Positions 24,636 through 33,263 are shown, counted from the stretch's first letter. The stretch is DNA of 64,000 nt from Streptomyces sp. NBC_01446 (GCF_026340095.1 NZ_JAPEPO010000001.1:6964501-7028500), one strand, 5' to 3'. The notes: generated from the sequence alone by a model not told the origin. A program made the numbers and translations.

Positions 24636-26099
24636 TCAGTGCTGTTCGGCCTGCTCGAACGCCGCGCGGGGCCCCTCGTACGGCAGCCGCGACCTGACCG
24701 CAGTCGCCTCCAGGCGAGCCGTGATCACCAGCGTGCCCTCCTCGATCTGGTAGTCGAGGGGCAGCCCGAGGCCGCGCATCGCCGCGACCATCCCGGTGTT
24801 CGACGCCTGCGTGACCGCGTACACGCTCTCGCAGCCCGCCTCGACCGCCATCGCCACCAGGCGGCCGAGCAGCTCGGTGCCGATGCCGCGGCGCTGCCAG
24901 TCGTCCTCGACGAGCAGCGCGATCTCCGTCTCGTCGCCGTCCCACAGCAGATGCCCGAGGGCGACGATCCGGCCCGACGCGGTCTGCGCGGCGAGCGTGC
25001 GGCCGAAGCGGGGGCTGAGCAGGTGGTTGAGATAGCGGTCCGCGTCGCCGACCGGCCCGTGGTAGCGCTTGCTCAGCGTCGCGCGGGAGCAGCGCTCCTG
25101 CATCGCCTTGGCCGCCGCCACGTCGTTCGAGTCGGCCCGGCGCACGGTGATCGCGTTGCCCTCGGGGAGCGTCAGGACGTCCTGGCTGCGCGGGATGCGC
25201 GGGCCGAGCCGCGCGTCGAGCTCGACCAGGGCGCGGGCGCGCGCGAACTCGGTGGGCGTGAACGGCAGATACGGCCGCTCCACGGTGATCACGCCGCCTT
25301 CGGGGGCCCGGAGCCGTATCACGGTCTCCTCGAGCGCCCCCTCCACCGGTGCGCTCTCCGTCCTTCGGCCGCTCATCGTCGTGGCCGGCAGCGACCTGAT
25401 GGTGCACCGGCCGAGCAGCTGGCGCAGTGCCAACGGGAGTTCGGCGGCGTCCAGGGCCGTGCGCGTGGCGAGACCGAGGATACGGGTGGGCGCGTCCACG
25501 AGGTCGTGGGCGTCGGCCCGCTCGATCCAGGTGCCGGAGCCGCCGGCCTGGGACACGGCCCGGCTGAGTTCGGCGGCGGGCAGCTCCTGCGGCGCGCGCA
25601 GCAGGAACTCGTCCACGGTGCCCTCACCCAGGGGGTGCGTCTGCAGGCTCAGGATGTCGACCCGCAGCGGGGCGAGCGCCGTGCACAGCGCCGCGAGCGA
25701 CCCCGGCTCGTCACGGACCGTCGTCCGCATGCGCCACAGCGCGGTGGCCGTGGCCTGGTTCGTCGCCTGCGGGCCGGCGCCCGTGGGGACCTCTGTGTCG
25801 GGCCGTTCCGACTGCCCGGCGTGCTCCGTGGGGAGCCGCCGGGCGTCGGTATCGCCTGTCGGGGGTGCGTGGTTGTGGCGTCGTGCCCACCATGTGTGGA
25901 ATCCGGCCGTGGCGAGGAGCGCCACGGCCGAGATGGCGAGCAGCACGGGGCCGCCGGGGCCGTGACCGACGAGGTTCGCCACGGCGTCCGCGACGGCCAC
26001 GGCCGTGAACAGGGCGGCGAGCTCGACGACGTCGCGCCGCCAGTGGTGGACGGGGCGGCCGTTCCTGGTCCGCCTCACATCAGACATGTCTGGACTCAT
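24636..26099 (-). CDS. Membrane-anchored ACT-GNAT fusion protein
   Basis: A 487-residue three-part protein. Two hydrophobic segments (VELAALFTAVAVADAVANLV; VLLAISAVALLATAGF) lie at residues ~25-70. An ACT-like ligand domain follows at ~120-190 (MRTTVRDEPGSLAALCTALAPLRVDILSLQ). A C-terminal GNAT acetyltransferase occupies ~320-470 (RRADSNDVAAAKAMQERCS...QRRGIGTELLGRLVAMAVEAG). The acetyl-CoA loop is QRRGIGTELLG. An amino-acid-sensing, membrane-tethered protein acetyltransferase is a reasonable inference. The acceptor is unknown. ATG 26099 is used; MSDV at codon 5 is an alternative. Confidence 0.82.
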   Translation of the reverse strand: MSPDMSDVRRTRNGRPVHHWRRDVVELAALFTAVAVADAVANLVGHGPGGPVLLAISAVALLATAGFHTWWARRHNHAPPTGDTDARRLPTEHAGQSERPDTEVPTGAGPQATNQATATALWRMRTTVRDEPGSLAALCTALAPLRVDILSLQTHPLGEGTVDEFLLRAPQELPAAELSRAVSQAGGSGTWIERADAHDLVDAPTRILGLATRTALDAAELPLALRQLLGRCTIRSLPATTMSGRRTESAPVEGALEETVIRLRAPEGGVITVERPYLPFTPTEFARARALVELDARLGPRIPRSQDVLTLPEGNAITVRRADSNDVAAAKAMQERCSRATLSKRYHGPVGDADRYLNHLLSPRFGRTLAAQTASGRIVALGHLLWDGDETEIALLVEDDWQRRGIGTELLGRLVAMAVEAGCESVYAVTQASNTGMVAAMRGLGLPLDYQIEEGTLVITARLEATAVRSRLPYEGPRAAFEQAEQH

Positions 26100-26183
26100 G
26101 CAGCCACTGTGAAGGAACGGTGTTGCGTGATCACGAACGCTTTGTGACCGATGGGTAAAGACTGCTTACGTCCCGTTTGTTGA

Positions 26184-27767
26184 CTACTGTCCAACTCGCC
26201 CCGGCTGGAGCACCTTGGAGAACAGCACGTCGCCGCCCTGCTGCCGCAGCCGTACCGTCAGCTCACCGCTGCCGCCGTCGATGGAGACCTCGCCGAAATA
26301 CTGCGGGGTCTCCATCGGGGACGTGTTGGCCCGGTCCGGCGCCTTGATGAAGCTCTGCTCGGGGCCGAAGGTGGCGTCCAGCTTCACCGCCTGGAAACCG
26401 CCCGCCGCCAGCGGGCCGGAGACGAACTCCCAGAACGGCTCGAAGTCCTGGAACGCGGCGCGCGACGGGTCGTAGTGCTGCGCCGACGTGTAGTGCACGT
26501 CCGCCGTGAGCCACAGCGTGCCCGTGATCCGGTCGTGCTTGATGTGGCGCAGCAGCTCCGCGATCTGCAGTTCGCGGCCGAGCGGCGCTCCCGGATCGCC
26601 CTGGGCGACGGCCTCGAAGTTCACCTTGCCGTCGGCCACGACCAGGCCGAGCGGCATGTCGGAGGCGATCACCTTCCAGGCGGCCCGCGACCGCGACAGC
26701 TCGCGCTTCAGCCAGGCCAGCTGTCGTGCGCCGAGGATCCCGGTCGCGTCGTCGGGCTGCCGGCCCGGGGAGTTGGCGTTGCGGTACGAGCGCATGTCGA
26801 GCACGAAGACATCGAGCAGAGGGCCGTGCCGCAGGACCCGGTACACGCGCCCCTCGTCGTCGCCCGGCGGCAGCGTGGACACGGGGAAGTACTCGCTGAA
26901 CGCCCGCAGGGAGCGCGCGGCGAGGACGTTCGTGTCCTTCTCCGTGTAGCGGGCGTCGTCCAGGATCTGGCCCGGGTACCAGTTGTTGTGCACCTCGTGG
27001 TCGTCCCACTGCGTGATCGTGGGCACCTGCGCGTTGAAGCGGCGCAGGTTCTCGTCGAGGAGGTTGTAGCGGAACGCGCCGCGGAACTCGGCCAGCGTCT
27101 CGGCGACCTTGGACTTCTCCTCGGTCGTGACGTTGCGCCATACGCGGCCGTCCGGCAGCGTGACGCTGGGCAGGATCGGGGCGTCGGTGTAGATGTTGTC
27201 GCCGCTGCACAGGAAGAAGTCCGGGTTCAGGGCGCGCATGTCCTCGTACACGCGGTAGCCGCCGAGGTCCGGGTTGATGCCCCAGCCCTGGCCCGCGATG
27301 TCGCCCGACCACAGGAAGCGCACCCCGTCGCGGCGGCCCACGGGGGTGGTGCGGAACGTGCCGGTGACGGGTTCGCCCGTGCGGCGGGGGTCGTCCGGGT
27401 CGGCGAGCACCACGCGGTAGTGGATCTGCTCGCCAGGCGGCAGGCCGCGCAGGCGGGTGGTGCCCGTGAAGTCCGTGCCCGCGCCGATCAGCGGCCCGTG
27501 CCACTTGGTGGCCCGGCGGAACGACTCCGTCGCGGAGGTCTCCACGATCATGCGGGCGGGCCGGTCGGAGCGCGTCCAGATCAGCCCCGAGTGTGCGCCG
27601 ACGTCGCCGGCCTGGACACCCCACGCCGCCTTCGGGCGACCCGACAGGGCGAAGGCCGGCGCGGCGGCCGCGCCCACGGCGGGCAGGGCCAGCGCGGCCG
27701 AGGCGGCGAGCGAACCGCGTAGCACCCCGCGGCGGCCGGGCAGAGAACTCGGCGGACGGTGTGACAT
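26184..27767 (-). CDS. phoD: PhoD-type alkaline phosphatase, Tat-exported
   Basis: A 527-residue metallophosphoesterase of the PhoD family, which hydrolyses phosphodiesters/monoesters outside the cell using Fe/Ca. The N-terminus GRRGVLRGSLAASAALALPAVG is a twin-arginine signal with RR followed by a hydrophobic stretch. An N-terminal fibronectin-like domain is followed by the catalytic core with FLWSGDIAGQG, FFLCSGDNIYTDAP, TQWDDHEVHNNW and WLTADVHY motifs. The ATG at 27767 has TGGAGG upstream. A PHO box lies about 93 bases upstream, so induction by phosphate starvation through PhoP is predicted. Confidence 0.92.
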   Translation of the reverse strand: MSHRPPSSLPGRRGVLRGSLAASAALALPAVGAAAAPAFALSGRPKAAWGVQAGDVGAHSGLIWTRSDRPARMIVETSATESFRRATKWHGPLIGAGTDFTGTTRLRGLPPGEQIHYRVVLADPDDPRRTGEPVTGTFRTTPVGRRDGVRFLWSGDIAGQGWGINPDLGGYRVYEDMRALNPDFFLCSGDNIYTDAPILPSVTLPDGRVWRNVTTEEKSKVAETLAEFRGAFRYNLLDENLRRFNAQVPTITQWDDHEVHNNWYPGQILDDARYTEKDTNVLAARSLRAFSEYFPVSTLPPGDDEGRVYRVLRHGPLLDVFVLDMRSYRNANSPGRQPDDATGILGARQLAWLKRELSRSRAAWKVIASDMPLGLVVADGKVNFEAVAQGDPGAPLGRELQIAELLRHIKHDRITGTLWLTADVHYTSAQHYDPSRAAFQDFEPFWEFVSGPLAAGGFQAVKLDATFGPEQSFIKAPDRANTSPMETPQYFGEVSIDGGSGELTVRLRQQGGDVLFSKVLQPGRVGQ

Positions 27768-27859
27768 GAATACGCCTCCAGAAACGGGTTCCGACGACAG
27801 AGCGGTGCCACCACTGCGGGGCGCCGCGGCGAAGCCACACCTACGGGCTCACCACGGCG

Positions 27860-27881
27860 CACACGCGAACCCCAAGTGAAC
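27860..27881 (-). promoter_or_regulatory. PHO box (PhoP direct repeats)
   Basis: On the minus strand, two adjacent 11-base units read GTTCACTTGGG and GTTCGCGTGTG. Streptomyces PhoP boxes are tandem 11-nt units of GTTCACC type. The first unit matches well and the second retains GTTC. Placement upstream of a PhoD gene supports it. Confidence 0.7.
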
Positions 27882-27943
27882 AACTGCCCCTGGGGATCGG
27901 GGAACCCGGCGCGCTGCACCGCCTCACACGACCACGCCGCCGT

Positions 27944-29422
27944 TCACGCGCGCGTGGCCCCCTCATGGGCCGCGCGCGCCAGGAGACGTACGCCTTCCGC
28001 GATCCGCGCCGGCGGCAGATGCGCGTAGCCGAGGACGAGGCGCACTGCGCCGTCTCCGCTGTCCGAGGTGCCGTAGTGGGTCAGCGGGCGGACGGTGACC
28101 CCGGCCGCCGCGGCCCGTTCGAGGAGCTCCTCCTGCGGCCCGTAGCGCTCGGGGAGTCGGGCGATGACGTGCAGTCCGGCGGCGATTCCCGTCACCTGAG
28201 AGCCCGGCAGATGCGCGTGGAGCGCGGCCACGAGGGTGTCGCGGCGCTCGCGGTAGGCGCGCTGGCAGCGCCGCAGCTGACGATCGTAGTCGCCGCGCTC
28301 GACGAAACGGGCCAGGAGGGCCTGGTCGAGGGCCGGATTGCCGAGATCCATGTAGCGCTTGCGCTCGACGACCTCGTCGGTCAGCCCGGCGGGCACGACC
28401 ATCCAGCCGAGCCGCAGCCCGGGAGCGAGCGACTTGCTCACCGATCCCGTGTACGCGACATGCTCCGGGTCGAGACCCTGAAGCGCGCCCACCGGCGCGC
28501 GGTCGTAACGGAAGTCCCCGTCGTAGTCGTCCTCGATGACGAGACCATCCACCGACCGTGCCCAGTCGAGGAGTTGAGTGCGGCGCGCCGGTGAGTAGGC
28601 GATGCCCGAGGGGAACTGGTGGGACGGCGTCGTCACCGCCGAGCGCACACCCGAGTCCCGCAACGGCCCGATGGCCAGCCCCTCGCCGTCCAGCGGGAGC
28701 GCGGTCGTGCCGACACCGGCCGAGGCGAACAGCGAACCGAGATCGGGGCTCCCCGGGTCCTCGACGCCCACGGACCGCGCCCCGCGCGCGTGCAGCACGA
28801 ATCCGAGCAGCGTCACCGCCTGTGCCACCCCGGAGCAGACGATGATCCGCTCCGGATCCGCGACCACGCCGCGCCGCCGCGCGAGGAGTTCGGCCAGCGC
28901 GGTACGCAGCCGGGGAATGCCCCGCGGGTCCGGGTAGCCCAGCATGTGGTGGGGCAGTTCGGCCAGCACGCCGCGCTGCGCCGCCGCCCACGCGGCGCGC
29001 GGGAACAGCGACAGATCGGGGCTTCCCGCCACGAAGTCGGCCCGGGTGCCCGGTGGTCGGGGCGCCAGGTCCCGGACACCGGCCGTCGCCGCGGCGCGCA
29101 CCGCCCCGCTCGCCCAGGTCCCCGCACCGCGCCCGCTGCGCAGATACCCCTCGGCGGTCAACTGCTCGTACGCCTCGGTGATCAGCCCGCGCGAGACGCC
29201 CAGATCCGCCGCGAGATCGCGGCTCGACGGCATGCGGGTCCCGGGCGCGAGCCGCCCCGACCTGACGGCGTCCCGCAGCGCCGCCTGGAGACCGCGGCCA
29301 CGCGCGCGTGCGGGCGCCGATGCGGCGGGCAGCAGTAACTCCCAGGCGGCGGACGGCGGTTGGACCTCACCTTCCGCAGCGCCTGGACCGGCCGCGCGCG
29401 GATTGGTCCCCGATGACGTCAT
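27944..29422 (-). CDS. MocR/PdxR-type regulator (GntR HTH + aminotransferase-like domain)
   Basis: A 492-residue fusion of an N-terminal GntR winged helix (LQAALRDAVRSGRLAPGTRMPSSRDLAADLGVSRGLITEAYEQLTAEGYL, residues ~45-95) with a C-terminal fold-type I aminotransferase-like domain that binds PLP as an effector. The PLP Lys region is VAYTGSVSKSLAPGLRLGWMV. MocR proteins commonly control a divergent gene, and here the EamA exporter at 29470 is divergent with 47 bases between. The ATG at 29422 has AAGG upstream. Confidence 0.9.
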   Translation of the reverse strand: MTSSGTNPRAAGPGAAEGEVQPPSAAWELLLPAASAPARARGRGLQAALRDAVRSGRLAPGTRMPSSRDLAADLGVSRGLITEAYEQLTAEGYLRSGRGAGTWASGAVRAAATAGVRDLAPRPPGTRADFVAGSPDLSLFPRAAWAAAQRGVLAELPHHMLGYPDPRGIPRLRTALAELLARRRGVVADPERIIVCSGVAQAVTLLGFVLHARGARSVGVEDPGSPDLGSLFASAGVGTTALPLDGEGLAIGPLRDSGVRSAVTTPSHQFPSGIAYSPARRTQLLDWARSVDGLVIEDDYDGDFRYDRAPVGALQGLDPEHVAYTGSVSKSLAPGLRLGWMVVPAGLTDEVVERKRYMDLGNPALDQALLARFVERGDYDRQLRRCQRAYRERRDTLVAALHAHLPGSQVTGIAAGLHVIARLPERYGPQEELLERAAAAGVTVRPLTHYGTSDSGDGAVRLVLGYAHLPPARIAEGVRLLARAAHEGATRA

Positions 29423-29469
29423 GAACGTGGACCTTAATCCGGGCCGCCGCCCTCCCTAGCGTCAGGGCC

Positions 29470-30627
29470 ATGAACGCGCACTCGATCCGAGGTGCCCTGC
29501 CGGCCGCCCTCGCCTGCGTCCTCGTCGGCGCCTCCTTCACCGCCAACAGCGTCCTCGGGGACTACCCGTACGCGGGCGGCCAGTTCCTCCGGTACGCCCT
29601 CGCCTGCCTGCTTCTGCTGCCGTTGCTCGGCAGGGGCGGCACGGCGCCGCTGCGCCACCTCACCGGGCGCCGATGGGGGCGGCTCGCCCTGCTGGCGGCG
29701 GTCGGGATGGTCGGCTTCAACCTCGCGGTGCTCGCCGCGGAGCGCAGCGCCGAACCGGCCGTCCCAGGGGTCTTCGTCGGATGCGCCCCGGTCGTCGTGG
29801 CGGTGCTCGTGCCCCTGCTCGCGGGCCGCCGGCCCCAACGGGTCGTCCTCTACGGAGCGTTGCTGGTCGCCTTCGGCGCGTTCACCGTCCAGGGCTGGGG
29901 GCGCACGGACACGGCCGGTCTCCTGTTCTCCGTAGGAGCCCTCATCGGAGAGGTCGGTTTCGCCGTCCTCGCGGTGCCGGTGCTGCGTCCCCTCGGCCCG
30001 AAGCTGCTGTCCTGCACGGTCTGCGGGGTCGCCGCCCTGGAGTCGGCCCTCGTCGGCGCGGTGCTCGACGGCACGGACATGCTCCGCGTGCCCGACGTCA
30101 CCGAGGCGACGGCGCTGCTGTGGCAGGCCGCCGTCGTCACGGTGATCGGCTTCGTGTGCTGGTACATCGGCATGCAGCGCGTCGGCGCCGAGCGCGCCAC
30201 CCTGTTCTCCGGGCTCATCCCCGTGGCGGCGGCGTGCACCGCGCCGCTCGTCGGCACCGGGACGTACGGCGCCGCGCAGGCCGTCGGCAGCGCGCTCGTC
30301 GGCGCCGGAGTGGCGCTCGGCTCCGGGGTGTTCGGGGTGCGGTCAGCGGCTGGTGTCCAGGATGACGCGGGAGACGAGCGCCGGGTCGTCGCTCATGGGG
30401 ACGTGACCGCAGCCGGGCAGCCGCACGAGGCGGGCCCCGGGGACAGCGTGCTTGGCCCTGATGCCCTGGCGGCGCAGCAGCAGCCGGTCGCGGGTGCCCC
30501 AGGCGACGGTCACCGGGATGTCCGGCACGTCGTCCGTGAACTGCACCTCCAGACCCGCGGCGAGGGTCTGCGCGAACCCGGGAGCGTGGCGCAGGGCCAG
30601 CGTCTCCGCGACGACCGCATCGGCTGA
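29470..30627 (+). CDS. EamA-family (DMT) transporter with 3' overlap into the antisense gene
   Basis: The membrane part (residues ~1-295) has ten hydrophobic segments in two EamA repeats, starting MNAHSIRGALPAALACVLVGASFTANS. The normal end would be near 30350. The frame stays open to 30627, adding about 92 hydrophilic residues entirely antisense to the hydrolase gene. This tail has no family similarity I recognise and is probably not functional, although no earlier stop exists in frame. It is divergent from a MocR regulator, which is the likely controller. The substrate is unknown. Confidence 0.82.
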   Translation: MNAHSIRGALPAALACVLVGASFTANSVLGDYPYAGGQFLRYALACLLLLPLLGRGGTAPLRHLTGRRWGRLALLAAVGMVGFNLAVLAAERSAEPAVPGVFVGCAPVVVAVLVPLLAGRRPQRVVLYGALLVAFGAFTVQGWGRTDTAGLLFSVGALIGEVGFAVLAVPVLRPLGPKLLSCTVCGVAALESALVGAVLDGTDMLRVPDVTEATALLWQAAVVTVIGFVCWYIGMQRVGAERATLFSGLIPVAAACTAPLVGTGTYGAAQAVGSALVGAGVALGSGVFGVRSAAGVQDDAGDERRVVAHGDVTAAGQPHEAGPGDSVLGPDALAAQQQPVAGAPGDGHRDVRHVVRELHLQTRGEGLREPGSVAQGQRLRDDRIG

Positions 30628-31173
30628 ACGGCTGCCGGGACGGGCGTAGATGGTGCTCGTCAGGGCCGCCCGGCCCGCGGCCGACCGCGCGAGCCGCTCG
30701 ATCGCGGGAACCGGCAGCGCCCGCGCGCCCTGCCGCATCGCGCGCAGCGTGCCGAACGCGTACAGGCGCTCGGCCTGCGACCAGAACCCGCCGGGCGACA
30801 GCGCGGTGACCGACCGTACGAGCTTCTCGCGGCCGAGCTCCAGCGCGAGCAGACCGCCCAGGGAGTTGCCGGCCACATGCGGCCGCTCGATGCCGAGCGC
30901 CGCGCAGAACGAGCCGAGCGTGGCCGCCACCGTCGGAAGGTCGTAGGCGACGCCGTCGGGCAGCGCGGGAGAGGCGCCGAAGCCCGGCAGGTCGATCGCG
31001 ATCACGTCGCGTTCGGCGGCCAGGACCGGGATCACGGGAGCCCAGGCCTGCCAGTGGTGGCCGATCCCGTGCAGGAGAAGCAACGGCTCCCCGGTGCCCA
31101 CGCGTTCGTACGCGACGGTCACCTCACGGGGGCCACCGGGGGTTTCGATGCTGAAGGACACCTCTGTGGCCAT
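30343..31173 (-). CDS. Alpha/beta hydrolase
   Basis: A 276-residue alpha/beta-hydrolase fold protein. The oxyanion region LLLLHGIGHHWQAWAPVI, the nucleophile elbow VAGNSLGGLLALELG (Ser in GNSLG) and a C-terminal His in LPGCGHVPMSDDP make a plausible catalytic triad, with Asp near WGTRDRLLL. The substrate is unknown. The ATG at 31173 has GGGAG upstream. Its 3' end overlaps the open frame of the convergent EamA gene by 285 bases. It is divergent from the ECF41 sigma gene. Confidence 0.87.
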   Translation of the reverse strand: MATEVSFSIETPGGPREVTVAYERVGTGEPLLLLHGIGHHWQAWAPVIPVLAAERDVIAIDLPGFGASPALPDGVAYDLPTVAATLGSFCAALGIERPHVAGNSLGGLLALELGREKLVRSVTALSPGGFWSQAERLYAFGTLRAMRQGARALPVPAIERLARSAAGRAALTSTIYARPGSRSADAVVAETLALRHAPGFAQTLAAGLEVQFTDDVPDIPVTVAWGTRDRLLLRRQGIRAKHAVPGARLVRLPGCGHVPMSDDPALVSRVILDTSR

Positions 31174-31356
31174 GTCGCTCCCTGTCCCCGACGCCCGAGC
31201 GACGGTTCCTTAGACGGCTTGTCAGCAACAATTACCGCTCAGTAGCCTCCAGTTCAAGGGGGAGAGGGCGAGACAGACCCGGCGCGGAGCCGTTTGTGGT
31301 CACCGCCGCATCGATTCGGCCTGGACACGCGCCGTTGCGTCCGTTGGGATGGAGGG

Positions 31357-32235
31357 GTGGCAACCGACACCGTGATTGAGGTCTTCGAAGAGCACCGGCC
31401 GGTCCTGATGGGGGTCGCCTACCGCATGCTGGGCCGCGTGGCCGACGCCGAGGACGTCGTCCAGGACGCCTGGCTGCGCTGGGCGCAGGCCGACCGCGAC
31501 GAGGTGCGCGAACCACGCGCCTATCTCGTCCGCGTCGCCACCCGCCTGGCCATCGACCGGCTGCGGCAGGCACAGGTCCGGCGCGAGGCGTACGTGGGTC
31601 CCTGGCTGCCGGAGCCGCTGGTCACCGACTTCGGGCCGACCGCGCCCGACACCGCGGAGGCGGCCGTACTGGCGGAGTCGGTGTCGCTCGCCGTCCTCGT
31701 CGTCCTGGAGTCGCTCTCGCCGCTGGAGCGCGCCGTGTTCGTGCTCCGTGAGGCGTTCGGGTTCCCGTTCGCCGAGATCGCCACCACGCTCGAACGCAGC
31801 GAGTCCGCCGTGCGCCAGCTCGCGGGACGCGCCCGCAAGCACGTGGACGAGCGCCGGCCGCGCTTCGACGTCGACCCCGTCGAGCAGCGCGACCTCACCG
31901 AGCGCTTCCTCGCGGCCGCGACGGGCGGGGACCTGGAGGCCCTGATGACGCTCCTCGCACCCGACGCGCGTCTCGTCGGCGACAGTGGCGGCAAGTCCAA
32001 GGCGCCGCTGCGCGTCATCGAGTCCGCCGACAAGGTGGGCCGCTTCCTGCTCGGGGCCGCCAAGGGCGGCGGCGCCGGATTCACCTTCCGGATCGTGGAG
32101 CTCAACGGAGGGCCTGCGGTGCTCGCCCTGGTCGACGGCAAGCCGGACAGCGTCTTCCAGGTCGATGTCGCCGACGGCCACGTGCAGTGCGTATACATCG
32201 TGCGTAACCCGGACAAACTCGTGTCGCTCGCCTGA
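31357..32235 (+). CDS. ECF41-type RNA polymerase sigma factor (SigJ-like)
   Basis: A 292-residue extracytoplasmic-function sigma factor. Region 2 is FEEHRPVLMGVAYRMLGRVADAEDVVQDAWLRW and region 4 is LSPLERAVFVLREAFGFPFAEIATTLERSESAVRQLAGRARKHV. The C-terminal SnoaL-like domain (residues ~185-292) acts in cis as regulator. The ECF41 marks are present: WLPEPL in the linker, a DSGGK segment (DGGGK in the family) and NPDKL at the end. ECF41 genes usually adjoin a COE-type gene; here the divergent neighbour is an alpha/beta hydrolase. The start is GTG 31357, in a GGAGGGG context; a GTG at 31371 is an alternative. Confidence 0.88.
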   Translation: MATDTVIEVFEEHRPVLMGVAYRMLGRVADAEDVVQDAWLRWAQADRDEVREPRAYLVRVATRLAIDRLRQAQVRREAYVGPWLPEPLVTDFGPTAPDTAEAAVLAESVSLAVLVVLESLSPLERAVFVLREAFGFPFAEIATTLERSESAVRQLAGRARKHVDERRPRFDVDPVEQRDLTERFLAAATGGDLEALMTLLAPDARLVGDSGGKSKAPLRVIESADKVGRFLLGAAKGGGAGFTFRIVELNGGPAVLALVDGKPDSVFQVDVADGHVQCVYIVRNPDKLVSLA

Positions 32236-32264
32236 CGTCCGCATTGCGGCGTCCGCCGTCACCG

Positions 32265-32294
32265 AAGCCCCCGCCCCGACCGGGCGGGGGCTTT
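32265..32294 (+). terminator. Rho-independent-type terminator
   Basis: AAGCCCCCGCCC and GGGCGGGGGCTT form a perfect 12-bp stem with a 5-base loop, followed by TTCG. It ends the ECF41 sigma transcript. Confidence 0.85.
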
Positions 32295-32384
32295 CGTCGT
32301 TTCGCGAACGCGGTGTGAACGCTCTGCGGACCGCCATGAACGCTCTGCGGCGGAACCCCCGCGGGCCCCGGAGCGGACCGAGGA

Positions 32385-32398
32385 TTGGTCTTGACCAA
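32385..32398. promoter_or_regulatory. DasR-like operator TTGGTC-TT-GACCAA
   Basis: Perfect 6-bp arms around TT. It resembles the Streptomyces DasR/GntR (HutC subfamily) site, whose core is TGGTCTAGACCA. The 3' arm overlaps the -35 TTGACC of the promoter of the GntR gene, so binding would block transcription. This suggests autoregulation or control by DasR. Confidence 0.65.
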
Positions 32399-32419
32399 GT
32401 CGGAGGGCAGGCCTACCCT
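32391..32419 (+). promoter_or_regulatory. Promoter TTGACC-N17-TACCCT
   Basis: The -35 element is TTGACC at 32391-32396 and the -10 element TACCCT at 32414-32419, with optimal 17-base spacing. It fits the main vegetative sigma factor of Streptomyces and lies about 77 bases upstream of the GntR gene's GTG. Confidence 0.6.
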
Positions 32420-32495
32420 CGCAGAGATAGTGCAGGAACCTTTAATAAACAAGGGCGCTAAACGCCGCCGGGACACGGCGATTGCGGAGGACAGG

Positions 32496-33263
32496 GTGGG
32501 GACCACGCAGTTGGAAACGGCGCCGGAGCCGAAGTACTGGCACCTCAAGACCGTGCTGACCGAGGCACTCGACTCCGAGTTCGCCGTGGGAGAGATCCTG
32601 CCGAACGAGCGGGACCTCGCGGCCCGCTTCGGAGTCGCCCGTGCCACGCTCCGCCAGGCGCTCGAACAGCTCGAACTCGAAGGCAGGCTCCAGCGCCGCC
32701 GTGGCGTCGGCACCACCGTCGCCCCGCCCCGCGTGGGCGTGGCCGTCGACTCGTCCGACGACCAGGAGTGGCCCGGCGCCGCCGACGGTGAAGCCTGGCA
32801 GGCCGTCGACAGCGAGCCCGCGGTGCCGCCGGCGGCCGTGGCCCGCATCCTCGGCACCGCGCCCGACGAGCGTGTCCACCGGGTGCGCCGTACGCGCGTG
32901 TCGCACGGCCAGCCCGTCGCCGCCGAGCTGCTCTACGTACCGTCGTCGTCCGTGCCCGAACTCTCCGCCATAGACGCCCCGTCCGGGCCCTCACGCGCGC
33001 GTGTCGTGCTCCGCGAACTGGGGCGGCTCGGGCTCGAGGGCCAGGACCGCGCCGTCGAGCTGGGCTCGGCCCGTGCCGACGACGCGAAGGAGCTCGACCG
33101 GCTGCCGGGCGCGCCCGTCCTGGTCGTCACGACCCGGTTCTTCAGCGAGGGCGAGACGGCCGCGGTCTCCGTGGCCACCTACCGTGCCGACACCTGCCGC
33201 CTCACCTTCGGCGACTCGGGCGGCGTCGAGATCCACCACGGCCCGGACCGCCGCGCCTCCTGA
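32496..33263 (+). CDS. GntR/HutC family regulator
   Basis: A 255-residue regulator. The N-terminal winged helix is YWHLKTVLTEALDSEFAVGEILPNERDLAARFGVARATLRQALEQLELEGRLQRRRGVGT. A UTRA effector domain occupies residues ~85-250 and ends TYRADTCRLTFGDSGGVEIHH. HutC-type regulators usually sense phosphorylated sugars or amino acid derivatives. I use GTG 32496 with GGAGG upstream; the open frame before it covers the promoter and operator. A DasR-like operator lies on its promoter, and it is convergent with a ROK regulator, consistent with sugar-linked control. Confidence 0.9.
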   Translation: MGTTQLETAPEPKYWHLKTVLTEALDSEFAVGEILPNERDLAARFGVARATLRQALEQLELEGRLQRRRGVGTTVAPPRVGVAVDSSDDQEWPGAADGEAWQAVDSEPAVPPAAVARILGTAPDERVHRVRRTRVSHGQPVAAELLYVPSSSVPELSAIDAPSGPSRARVVLRELGRLGLEGQDRAVELGSARADDAKELDRLPGAPVLVVTTRFFSEGETAAVSVATYRADTCRLTFGDSGGVEIHHGPDRRAS

